A stretch of DNA of 64,000 nt from Burkholderiales bacterium (GTDB lineage Bacteria > Pseudomonadota > Gammaproteobacteria > Burkholderiales > Burkholderiaceae_C). Every line of letters begins with the position of its first letter. Position 1 is the first letter of the stretch. The notes beneath the pieces were generated by a model. That model did no database searches. It was not told the origin of the DNA and was given only the letters and a program-made list of their open reading frames with translations. Below are positions 17,585 to 24,798 of the stretch, piece after piece. A program made the position numbers and the translations under genes. The stretch covers positions 118,901-182,900 of the forward strand of contig JAFKGE010000017.1 in the NCBI GenBank assembly GCA_017307865.1. Reading direction: 5' to 3'.

Positions 17585-18757
17585 CTATGAAGGCGCCGGC
17601 AGCCGCTGGCTGACCAGCTCGGCAAAAAAGCGCGCGCCCACGGGCAGGATGGCGTCGTTGAAGTCGTAGCCGGCGTTGTGCAGCGGCAGCCCGCCCACAC
17701 CGCCAGGCAGGCCGTTGCCGATGAAGACGAACGCACCCGGCACCTGGCGCAGGAAGGCGCCGAAGTCTTCCGACGCCAGCAGCGGCGGCGTGTCGGCGGC
17801 CACGCGCTCGGGCCCCACCACGGCGCGCGCGGCCTGCAGCGCGGCGGCCACCGGTGCGTCCCAGTTGACGGTGGGCGCGAACTCGTGCGTGTACTCGACC
17901 TCGCAGCTGGCGCCATGCGCCGCGGCGATGCCGGCGCAAAGCTCGCGCATGCGGCGCTCCAGCAGCTGCTGCACCTCGGGCGTGAAGCTGCGCGTGTCGC
18001 CCTTGATCGTGACATTGGACGGGATGGCGTTGCGAATGCCGTCGGTGATGAACTCGGTGCACGACACCACGGCCGCATCGGTGGCCTCCACCGCGCGCGC
18101 CACGATGGTTTGCAGCGCCAGCACGATCTCGGCGCCCACCACCAGCGGGTCGATGGTGAGGGCCGGGCGCGAGGCATGGCCGCCGCGCCCGCGGATGCGG
18201 ATGACGAAGTTGTCCTCGCTGGCCATCAGCGCGCCGGCGCGGGTGGCGATGCTTCCGGCGGCGATGCCGGGCATGTTGTGCGCGCCGTAAATTTCATCGA
18301 CCGGAAAGCGCTCGAACAGGCCGTCGTCGATCATGGCCTTCGCACCCCGTCCGTGCTCTTCGGCCGGCTGGAAGATGAAGCGCACGGTACCGCTGAAGTT
18401 GCGCCGCTCGACCAGCAGGCGCGCCGCGCCCAGCACCATGGCCATGTGGCCATCGTGCCCGCAGCCATGAAAGCAGCCGGCGTTTTGCGACAGATGCGGG
18501 CGTCCCGGCGCCTGCTCCATCATGGCCAGCGCGTCCATGTCGGCGCGCAGGCCGATCACGCCCGCGCCGGGCCCCACGCGCAGGCTGGCCACCACGCCGG
18601 TGCCGCCGATGCCCCGCTGCACCTGCAGGCCCATCGCCTCCAGCGCCGTGGCCACGTAGTCGGCCGTGCGGTGCTCGTTGAAGCCGGTCTCGGGGTGCCG
18701 GTGAAGATGCTGGCGCCAGCGCAGCAGCTGAGTGCCCCATTCGGTTTCGGCGTACAT
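17585..18757 (-). CDS. M20 family amidohydrolase (hippurate hydrolase-like)
   Basis: Metal-dependent M20D amidohydrolase, 390 residues, that hydrolyses N-acyl or related amide bonds of amino acids. Metal-site motifs are LRADMDAL (about 70-77), CFHGCGHDGHMAMVLGAA (about 94-111) and FQPAEEHGRGAKAMI (about 129-143). The dimerisation domain has GRGGHASRP, and a last metal ligand is His in LPLHNAGYDFND near the C-terminus. It has no signal peptide. AGGAG is placed nine bases before ATG 18757, just beside the stop of the diaminopropionate lyase gene. The pairing recalls E. coli ygeX-ygeY, where a diaminopropionate lyase is beside an M20 peptidase, and suggests breakdown of an amino-acid derivative. 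The exact substrate is unknown. Confidence 0.87.
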   Translation of the reverse strand: MYAETEWGTQLLRWRQHLHRHPETGFNEHRTADYVATALEAMGLQVQRGIGGTGVVASLRVGPGAGVIGLRADMDALAMMEQAPGRPHLSQNAGCFHGCGHDGHMAMVLGAARLLVERRNFSGTVRFIFQPAEEHGRGAKAMIDDGLFERFPVDEIYGAHNMPGIAAGSIATRAGALMASEDNFVIRIRGRGGHASRPALTIDPLVVGAEIVLALQTIVARAVEATDAAVVSCTEFITDGIRNAIPSNVTIKGDTRSFTPEVQQLLERRMRELCAGIAAAHGASCEVEYTHEFAPTVNWDAPVAAALQAARAVVGPERVAADTPPLLASEDFGAFLRQVPGAFVFIGNGLPGGVGGLPLHNAGYDFNDAILPVGARFFAELVSQRLPAPS

Positions 18758-18775
18758 GTGGGTGCTCCTTTCAGA

Positions 18776-19999
18776 TCAAGGGTGGCGCGCCAGCCAGGCC
18801 GCTTGCCGCTGCAACACCCGCGCGGCGCTCTCACCCACGCACTGGGCATAGACCTGCGGCGCGGTGGCGCCTTCGGTGCTGATCAGCAGCACGCGCGCGT
18901 CAGCGCTCAAACCTGCCTCGGCCCATTGCGTTGGGTCGGCGCGCAGCGCCTGCAGCGCCGCCAGGCCGGCCACGCCGGATTCACCGGCCACGAGGGGCAG
19001 GTCGCCATCGACCCCCTGCGCCAGCGTGCGCATGGCCTGCACGGCCTGCACGTCGTCCACGGTCTGAAAGTGATCCACGCCCGGCTGCAAAAAGCGCCAG
19101 GCCAGCGGCGAGGTCTCGCCACAGGCCAGCCCGGCCATCACCGAGTCGACCGTGCCTGTGGCCCGCGCAGGCCGCCCCTGCAGCGCGCTTTGCAGCAGGC
19201 AGTCGGCCTGCGCCGGCTCGACCACGATGACATGCGGGCGCTGCGCGCCGTGAAACTCCCACCAGAAACTCAGCAGCCCGGCGGCCATGCCGCCCACGCC
19301 GCCCTGCAGGAAGACGTGGGTGAAGGCGCCCGCTTCGCCCGGTCGCACGCCAGTCTGCTCGACCACTTCGGCGGCGATGGTGGCGTAGCCCTGCATCACG
19401 TCGCGCGGAATATCCTCGTAGCCGTCATACGAGGTGTCGGACACCACCTGCCAGCCGTTGGCGCGCGCCAGCCGCGCGGCCTCGGCCACCGAATCGTCGT
19501 AGTTGCCGGCAATGCGCACGATCTGCGCGCCGTGCGCGGCAATGGCGTCCTCGCGTTCCTGGCTGACGTGCGCGTGCAACACGATCACGCAGCGGCAGCC
19601 GGCCGAGCGCGCCGCGGCGGCCAGCGCGCGGCCGTGGTTGCCGTCGGTGGCGCTGATCACGGTGTAGCCCTGCAGTGGCGTGGCATAACGGCCGGTCAGC
19701 ACGCCCGTGGGCTCGAAATCGGGGTGCAAGCGCAGCACCTGGCGCACCAGCGCCACCGGCGCGCCCAGCGCCTTGAAGCTGCCCAGCGGCGAGCGCACGG
19801 ATTCGTCCTTGACGCCGACGCGCGCCACCCCCAGTTGCCGCGCCAGGCCGGGCAAGTCGTGCAGCGGCGTGGCGGCGCGGGCGATCTGCGGCCAGGCGGC
19901 CAGCCAGCGCCGGCTCTCCTGCGCGCGCTCGATGTTCATGATCGAACGCAACTCGGCGGGGTAAGGCGCGCGAATGGCGTGTGGGTTGGGGATCAGCAT
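18776..19999 (-). CDS. dpaL: Diaminopropionate ammonia-lyase
   Basis: Fold-type II PLP enzyme that converts 2,3-diaminopropionate to pyruvate and two ammonia. The 407-residue protein has the PLP lysine in SPLGSFKALGAP (about residues 69-80), the substrate loop SATDGNHGRALA, and the cofactor phosphate loop FLQGGVGGMAAG. These, together with DTSYDGYEDIPRDVMQGY, match DpaL/YgeX rather than threonine deaminase. ATG 19999 is preferred; the frame is open upstream for 38 more codons with no similarity. The Lrp-type regulator just upstream on the same strand and the M20 amidohydrolase 18 bases downstream suggest a small catabolic unit. Confidence 0.88.
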   Translation of the reverse strand: MLIPNPHAIRAPYPAELRSIMNIERAQESRRWLAAWPQIARAATPLHDLPGLARQLGVARVGVKDESVRSPLGSFKALGAPVALVRQVLRLHPDFEPTGVLTGRYATPLQGYTVISATDGNHGRALAAAARSAGCRCVIVLHAHVSQEREDAIAAHGAQIVRIAGNYDDSVAEAARLARANGWQVVSDTSYDGYEDIPRDVMQGYATIAAEVVEQTGVRPGEAGAFTHVFLQGGVGGMAAGLLSFWWEFHGAQRPHVIVVEPAQADCLLQSALQGRPARATGTVDSVMAGLACGETSPLAWRFLQPGVDHFQTVDDVQAVQAMRTLAQGVDGDLPLVAGESGVAGLAALQALRADPTQWAEAGLSADARVLLISTEGATAPQVYAQCVGESAARVLQRQAAWLARHP

Positions 20000-20125
20000 G
20001 GCGGGCTCGTCGAAAAGTCGTTGGCCCCATGGTAGGACGCCAGCGGCGGCAAAACATCCCTGCTTTGGAGTCTGCAGAGCAACGTTGTACCGTTTGCGCC
20101 GTCGCGCGCGCAACGCCGTCGACCT

Positions 20126-20590
20126 TCAACCCGGCAGGGGCACCGCCAGCGACACCTTGGCCCGCTGCATCACCACGCAGGTCTTGAAGGCCTTGACGTT
20201 GCCGCCGGCAAAAAACAGCTCGCGCGTCAGTTGCTCGTACTCGGCCATGTCGCGCACGTTCAGGATCAGCAGAAAGTCGAAGTCGCCCGTCACGTAGTAC
20301 ACCTGCTGCACCTGCGGGCAGTCGACCAGGCGCCGCCGCACGGCGTCCAGCAGGTCGATGCGCTCGCTCTCGAGCGTCACCTGCACCACGATCGTGATCG
20401 ACCGTTGCACTGCCGCCGGCTCCACCACCGCCACCGTGGCCGTGATCACGCCCTGGGCCTCCAGCGCCGCAATGCGCCGGTTGACGGCCGAGGGCGACAG
20501 GTTCACCGCCTCGGCCAGCTGCCGCTGCGGGCACTTGCCATCGGCCTGCAGCAGGGCCAGCAGTTTGAGGTCGTAGGTGTCGAGGGGCAT
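20126..20590 (-). CDS. Lrp/AsnC family transcriptional regulator
   Basis: A 154-residue Lrp/AsnC regulator. The N-terminal helix-turn-helix (about 4-55: LDTYDLKLLALLQADGKCPQRQLAEAVNLSPSAVNRRIAALEAQGVI) is followed by a RAM ligand-binding domain (about 60-140, with VQQVYYVTGDFDFLLILNV). ATG 20590 is chosen because the upstream extension would need a TTG and adds nine unrelated residues. Lrp proteins bind amino acids and regulate neighbouring amino-acid metabolism genes. Its position in front of the diaminopropionate lyase and M20 genes makes those the obvious targets (inference). Confidence 0.92.
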   Translation of the reverse strand: MPLDTYDLKLLALLQADGKCPQRQLAEAVNLSPSAVNRRIAALEAQGVITATVAVVEPAAVQRSITIVVQVTLESERIDLLDAVRRRLVDCPQVQQVYYVTGDFDFLLILNVRDMAEYEQLTRELFFAGGNVKAFKTCVVMQRAKVSLAVPLPG

Positions 20591-20680
20591 GGTGGGGGTG
20601 ACGGGCAAATGGCGCAAGACCTGTTCAGTGGGCCTGAAGGCGGGCGAGACGCGACTGCCAAGGCGGACACACTCAAGCGT

Positions 20681-21163
20681 TCAGGCCAGAATCTGGGTTG
20701 GCAAAAACAGCAGCAAGGCATTGTCCGGCGCGCACTGAAACCCAAACCGCTGGTAGTAGCCTGCAGCCCGCTCGTCGATGGCATCGACGAACAACCCGAC
20801 ACCACCCGCCTCGACCTGAATGCGTTGCGCCCGGTGCAATGCATCCATGAGCAGGAGTTCGCCCAGTCCCTTGCCGTGATGGCGCACGTCCACCGCCAGT
20901 CGACCCAGACGCACGCCCGGAATGCGCTGTGGCAGCTTTTTGCGCCAGGCCAGCGGCAAATGGCGGCCTTCGAGTTCGGCCAGGGTCAGCGCGTAGTAGC
21001 CGCAGATGCGCGACGGTTCGGCGTCGAGCGTGGCGACGAAGGTCTTGGACAGGCCCTTGGTCTGGTGCTGGCGCGCCACCTGCCGCAACCAGATGTTCAG
21101 TTCGTCGCGCCCGCAATCGAAGCCCTGCCGATCATGGCTGCCAGTCAAAGGCGTGATCTGCAT
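20681..21163 (-). CDS. GNAT acetyltransferase toxin (TacT/AtaT-like)
   Basis: A 160-residue GNAT N-acetyltransferase of the type found in type II toxin-antitoxin systems (TacT, AtaT, ItaT), which acetylate aminoacyl-tRNA and stop translation. Visible: FDCGRDELNIWLRQVARQHQ (the substrate-binding N-terminus shared by these toxins), LGRLAVDVRHHGKGLGELLLMDAL (acetyl-CoA binding RxxGxG), and AAGYYQRFGFQ near the C-terminus with the usual catalytic Tyr. ATG 21163 overlaps the 3' end of the DUF1778 antitoxin gene by 32 bases, a typical coupling. The Tyr and CoA motif are intact, so it is likely active. The target tRNA cannot be read from sequence. Confidence 0.9.
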   Translation of the reverse strand: MQITPLTGSHDRQGFDCGRDELNIWLRQVARQHQTKGLSKTFVATLDAEPSRICGYYALTLAELEGRHLPLAWRKKLPQRIPGVRLGRLAVDVRHHGKGLGELLLMDALHRAQRIQVEAGGVGLFVDAIDERAAGYYQRFGFQCAPDNALLLFLPTQILA

Positions 21164-21443
21164 CGTTGTGGCGAGCCTTCTTGTAGCGCTTGAGTGCAGC
21201 GGCCAGCTTGGCATTGGCCTTGGGCGGCGCCTCGGTCAACTCCAGCAGCCAATTCCAGTCGCGCGGAGACAGGCGAATGACCTCCTGCTGTTCGATGACG
21301 TGCTGTGCTTCTTTGAGCGCGGCTTGCACGAGAAACTGGTTGACGGTGGCACCGGTCAACTCGGCCGCGCGACACAGGGTTTGATACACGTCGTGCGACA
21401 CGCGCGCGCCGATGCGGTCTTGTTTGGTAAGGGCGGTTTCCAT
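21132..21443 (-). CDS. DUF1778 (TacA-type) antitoxin
   Basis: A 103-residue antitoxin of the DUF1778/TacA family. The N-terminal part KQDRIGARVSHDVYQTLCRAAELTGATVNQFLVQAALKEA is a ribbon-helix-helix DNA-binding domain. The C-terminal 40 residues (LSPRDWNWLLELTEAPPKANAKLAAALKRYKKA) would wrap the toxin, as in TacA. It precedes and overlaps the GNAT toxin gene, so the two are cotranscribed. A perfect palindrome over its promoter is the likely autoregulatory operator. It starts 76 bases after the stop of the AddA-type helicase gene on the same strand. Confidence 0.92.
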   Translation of the reverse strand: METALTKQDRIGARVSHDVYQTLCRAAELTGATVNQFLVQAALKEAQHVIEQQEVIRLSPRDWNWLLELTEAPPKANAKLAAALKRYKKARHNDADHAFDWQP

Positions 21444-21473
21444 GGCAGTTGGCCTCCTGGGGCTTGAGCCTGC

Positions 21474-21503
21474 ATTTTATCATTGGCGCCAAAATGGCGC
21501 CAA
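21474..21503 (-). promoter_or_regulatory. Toxin-antitoxin promoter and palindromic operator
   Basis: TTGGCGCCA (21483-21491) and TGGCGCCAA (21495-21503) are perfect 9-base inverted arms with a three-base spacer. Read on the minus strand, TTGGCG is a possible -35, followed after 18 bases by TAAAAT (21479-21474) as -10. RHH proteins bind such sites, so the antitoxin probably represses here. The -10 lies about 30 bases before the antitoxin start. Confidence 0.75.
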
Positions 21504-21519
21504 CCATGGGAACCACGGA

Positions 21520-24500
21520 TCAAGCCCCTACCACCCTCCCCTCCCCACTCAAGAACGCCACCCGCACCGCCTGCCCCGGGTGCAGGCGCTCGATGGCGGC
21601 GCGGTAGCCGGCCAGCTGGGCTTGCAGGGTTTCGTCGCGCTCGGGGTGCGCGGCGCTCTTGTAGTCCAGCACCCACCAGGCCTCGGGGCCGTGGACGCCG
21701 GCGCGGCGGCGCACCAGGCGGTCGATGCGCAGGCGCTGGCCCTGGTGCACCAGCTCGATTTCGTCGAAGGCCTCCAGCACCTCGGCGGTGGACCAGGCCC
21801 AGGCGGCTTCGCCGGTGAAGATGCGGCGCGCCATGGCGGTCGCGTGGGCGGCCTGCTCGGGCGCCAGGGCAAAGCGGCGCTGGGCCTGGGCGATGCGCTC
21901 GGCGCGCCAGCCCTCGGGCGTGTCACCGGCGTGCTCCAGCAGCCAGTGCATGGCTTCGCCGATGCGCGAGGCGTCGGTGGCAAGGCTGCGCTCGGGTTCG
22001 TCTGTCGATTCTGATTTGATAGCAGCCAGCGCTTGTTCCACACCGGTATTCGGCACTTCAAGCATCTCAAACTCGCCCGGCGGCGCGGTGGCAGCCACGG
22101 GCGCCTCGGGCGCGGCGAGGGGGGAAGCGAGCGTTTCGATGCGCCGCCACCAGCTGGATGCGGGCACGCGGTGCGGCACCACGCCGCTCATCACCAGTCG
22201 CTGGCGCGCACGGGTCATGGCCACGTACAGGGCGTTGAGTTCTTCGCGCGCCTGGGCAGCGTCCTCCTGTGCGGCCAGCGTCTCCAAACTCGGCGGGGGC
22301 TGGCGGTCGTTGGCGACGAAGGCCAGGCGCGCGGGCGCGGGGGCGTCGCCGGGCCAGTCGATCAGCACGCCGGGGCCGGAGCGATGGCTGTCGGCGCCGG
22401 CGTCGGTGCCCAGCAGCAGCACGCAGTCGGCCTCCAGGCCCTTGGCGCCGTGCACGGTGAGCAACTGCACGCTGTCGGGCTGGGCGTGGCGCGGCGCGGG
22501 CAGGTGCTGGCGGCGCAGCGCGCGCACCCACTGGTAGGCCGTGAGCGTGCGCCCGCCACCGACCTGCAACGCGCCGGCCAGCAACGCGCGCAGCTGCGCC
22601 AGGGTGTGTGCGCGCTCGGGCGCGGGCGCGGCGGCGGCAAAGCGGGCCAGCACGTCGCCGTGCTGGTAGATGGCCTGCAGCGCGTCGTGCGGGGGCAGCG
22701 TGGCCAGCCAGTGCTGGTATTGCATCAAATCGGCATGCAGCCGGTGTCCATCAGGCGCGAGCAGCTCTGTATTTGGTAGCACATCGAGCCACGCCGGGCG
22801 CGCGTCACCCACGGCGCCGGATGCGCGCACGGCCCGCGCGATGCGCGCCAGGTCGTCGTCGGGCAGGCCGAACAGCGGCGACTTGAGCGCGCGCGCCAGC
22901 GACAAGTCGTGCCCTGGCGAGACCAGCGCGTCGACCAGCGCCAGCACGTCTTGCGCGACGGGCAAGTCGCCCAGGTTCTGCGCCTCGGGTTGCTCGCAGG
23001 CGATGCCCAGATGGCGCAGCTCGGCCTGCAGCTCGCCCAGCGGCGCGCGCTTGCGGCACAGCACCATGATCTCGTCCGTGGGGGTGCCGGCCGCCACCTG
23101 CGCGGCGATCCAGCGCGCGGCCTGGCGCGCCTCCAGCGTGCGCTGATGCTCCTCGGGCTCGACACGCGGCGTGGCCAGGCTGTCGCGCCAGGCCAGCGGG
23201 TCGTCGTCCGCGCCGCCCGCGCGCTCGGGGCGCGCGATGAGGGGCAGCGCGGCGACGCGGCCCTGGTCGTCGGTCGATTCGGTGCTGTGCGCGCGGTAGC
23301 CGTCGAACTCGCCGGCCGCCTGCGCCGCGCCCATGACGGCGTTGACGGCGGCAAGCACGGCCGGCGCGTTGCGGCGCGTGTGGTCGCAGGCCAGCAGCTC
23401 GCCGCCCAGGCCTTGGGCGATGAAGCGCTGCGCGGCGCCGAACACGCGCGTGTCGGCGCCGCGAAAGCGGTAGATGCTTTGCTTGGGGTCGCCGACGATG
23501 AAGACGCTGGGTGGCTCCAGCCCGCCGCCCGCGCCGGCGTAGCCCGCCAGCCAGGCGTGCAGCGCCTGCCACTGCAGCGGGTTGGTGTCCTGGAATTCGT
23601 CGATCAGCAGGTGACGCACGCGCGCGTCCAGGCGCTGCTGCACGTAGCCGCTGAGAAACTCGTCCGACAGCAGGGTGAGCGCGGCGCGCTCGACGTCGGC
23701 CAGGTCGACCCAGCCACGCTCGCGCTTGAGGCGAGCAAAGGCGTCGATGAAGGCACGCGTCAGGCGCGCCACGCGCTGGTGATGGGCACGGGCCTCGTGC
23801 TGGCGGGTGGCGGCCAGCAGGCGCTGCAACTCGGGCTCGGCCTCCTGCGCGGCGGCGAACTTGCGCAGGTGCTGGGTCAGCCGGTCTTCGTTCTTGACGA
23901 AAAAGGCATCGCGCAACGCGGCCAGGCGCTGCAGCGGATCGGCCAGCGACTCGAAGGCATCGACCACGGCGGCGGCGGCGGCTTGCGGCGTCTTGTTTTT
24001 CTCGACGCCGAGCAGCCGCGCGCGCGCCAGCCAGCGCTCGCGCGCGGCGGCGGGCAGCAGCGCATCGGCCGGCTGCGCCTGGTCGGCGAACTCGGGGTAC
24101 AGCGCGGCGGCCGATGCCACCGCCTCGTCGACATGGCCCGCCTCGTCGGCCAGCGCAAACTCCACCCGCTGCGCCAGCGCGCCCTCCAGCGCCTGGTGCG
24201 CGCGGGTGCGGCCCAGCGCGGCCACCAGGGCGGCGTAGTCGGCGCGCAGGCCGACGTCGGCGTCGATGGTGTCGAGCAGGCCGCGCCAAGCCTCGGCCAC
24301 GGCGTCGGCGGTGTCTTCCAGCAGCTCGTAGCGGGCGGGCAGGCCCAGGTCGGCCAGCACCTGCAGCGGCGCGCTGCGCAACAGGGCCGCGAACCAGCTG
24401 TGGAAGGTGCGGACCTGCACCGTGCGCGCCTGGGCCAGCAGCGTTTGATACAAATATTGTAGCTGCTCGCGCTGGCCTGGCAAGCGCTGGAGCTCGATTC

Positions 24501-24798
24501 CTCTTGCAATCAGCTCTTTGTCCAGCACCTCGGGCGCGGCCTGCGCGAATTCGGCCAGCCACTGCTGCAGGCGCTGGCGCATCTCACCGGCGGCCTTGCG
24601 GGTGAAGGTGATGGCCAATATCTCTTGCGGCGCGGCGCCGTCCAGCAGCGCGCGCAGGATGCGCGACACCAGCATCCAGGTCTTGCCCGCGCCGGCGCAG
24701 GCTTCCACCGCCACGTGGCGGCGCGGGTCGCAGGCGATGGCGTAGAACGCATCCCGCGTGCAGGGCTGGTCGTTGTGTTCGTAGGCGGGCGTCGTCAT
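21520..24798 (-). CDS. AddA/RecB-type UvrD helicase-nuclease
   Basis: Large SF1 helicase with C-terminal RecB-family nuclease, 1092 residues; with its partner it would process double-strand breaks for RecA. Walker A is ACAGAGKT (33-40), Walker B is LLIDEFQDTNPLQW (about 405-420), and other SF1 motifs are VGDPKQSIYRFRGAD, LLTVHGAKGLEADCV and LYVAMTRARQRLVMS. The nuclease motif is WWVLDYKSA near residue 1050. ATG 24798 overlaps the TGA of the upstream AddB-type gene (ATGA). Three copies of the dispersed CAAGCGC repeat lie inside the frame (about residues 99-119, 673-692, 909-930) without breaking it. The symbol is left open, since AddA, RecB and AdnB are all related. Confidence 0.87.
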   Translation of the reverse strand: MTTPAYEHNDQPCTRDAFYAIACDPRRHVAVEACAGAGKTWMLVSRILRALLDGAAPQEILAITFTRKAAGEMRQRLQQWLAEFAQAAPEVLDKELIARGIELQRLPGQREQLQYLYQTLLAQARTVQVRTFHSWFAALLRSAPLQVLADLGLPARYELLEDTADAVAEAWRGLLDTIDADVGLRADYAALVAALGRTRAHQALEGALAQRVEFALADEAGHVDEAVASAAALYPEFADQAQPADALLPAAARERWLARARLLGVEKNKTPQAAAAAVVDAFESLADPLQRLAALRDAFFVKNEDRLTQHLRKFAAAQEAEPELQRLLAATRQHEARAHHQRVARLTRAFIDAFARLKRERGWVDLADVERAALTLLSDEFLSGYVQQRLDARVRHLLIDEFQDTNPLQWQALHAWLAGYAGAGGGLEPPSVFIVGDPKQSIYRFRGADTRVFGAAQRFIAQGLGGELLACDHTRRNAPAVLAAVNAVMGAAQAAGEFDGYRAHSTESTDDQGRVAALPLIARPERAGGADDDPLAWRDSLATPRVEPEEHQRTLEARQAARWIAAQVAAGTPTDEIMVLCRKRAPLGELQAELRHLGIACEQPEAQNLGDLPVAQDVLALVDALVSPGHDLSLARALKSPLFGLPDDDLARIARAVRASGAVGDARPAWLDVLPNTELLAPDGHRLHADLMQYQHWLATLPPHDALQAIYQHGDVLARFAAAAPAPERAHTLAQLRALLAGALQVGGGRTLTAYQWVRALRRQHLPAPRHAQPDSVQLLTVHGAKGLEADCVLLLGTDAGADSHRSGPGVLIDWPGDAPAPARLAFVANDRQPPPSLETLAAQEDAAQAREELNALYVAMTRARQRLVMSGVVPHRVPASSWWRRIETLASPLAAPEAPVAATAPPGEFEMLEVPNTGVEQALAAIKSESTDEPERSLATDASRIGEAMHWLLEHAGDTPEGWRAERIAQAQRRFALAPEQAAHATAMARRIFTGEAAWAWSTAEVLEAFDEIELVHQGQRLRIDRLVRRRAGVHGPEAWWVLDYKSAAHPERDETLQAQLAGYRAAIERLHPGQAVRVAFLSGEGRVVGA
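22008..22072 (-). repeat. Dispersed repeat, copy 3 (inside addA-like gene)
   Basis: On the minus strand it reads TTGAAGTGCCGAATACCGG, then TGTGGAACAAGCGCTGGCTG and CTATCAAATCAG. It is read in frame by the helicase-nuclease gene and encodes about EQALAAIKSES, in the linker before the nuclease domain. Confidence 0.75.
22723..22779 (+). repeat. Dispersed repeat, degenerate copy 4 (inside addA-like gene)
   Basis: It resembles the family from CAAATCGG through CCGGTGTCCATCAGG to CGCGAGCAGCTCTGTATTTG. The CAAGCGC core is degraded to CAGGCGC. It is read in frame as about LPNTELLAPDGHRLHADL. Confidence 0.5.
24443..24503 (-). repeat. Dispersed repeat, copy 5 (inside addA-like gene)
   Basis: On the minus strand it reads GAGCTCCAGCGCTTGCCAGG, then CCAGCGCGAGCAGCTACAAT and ATTTGTATCAAAC. 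It falls near residues 99-119 of the helicase, between motifs I and Ia/II, and stays in frame. Confidence 0.7.
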
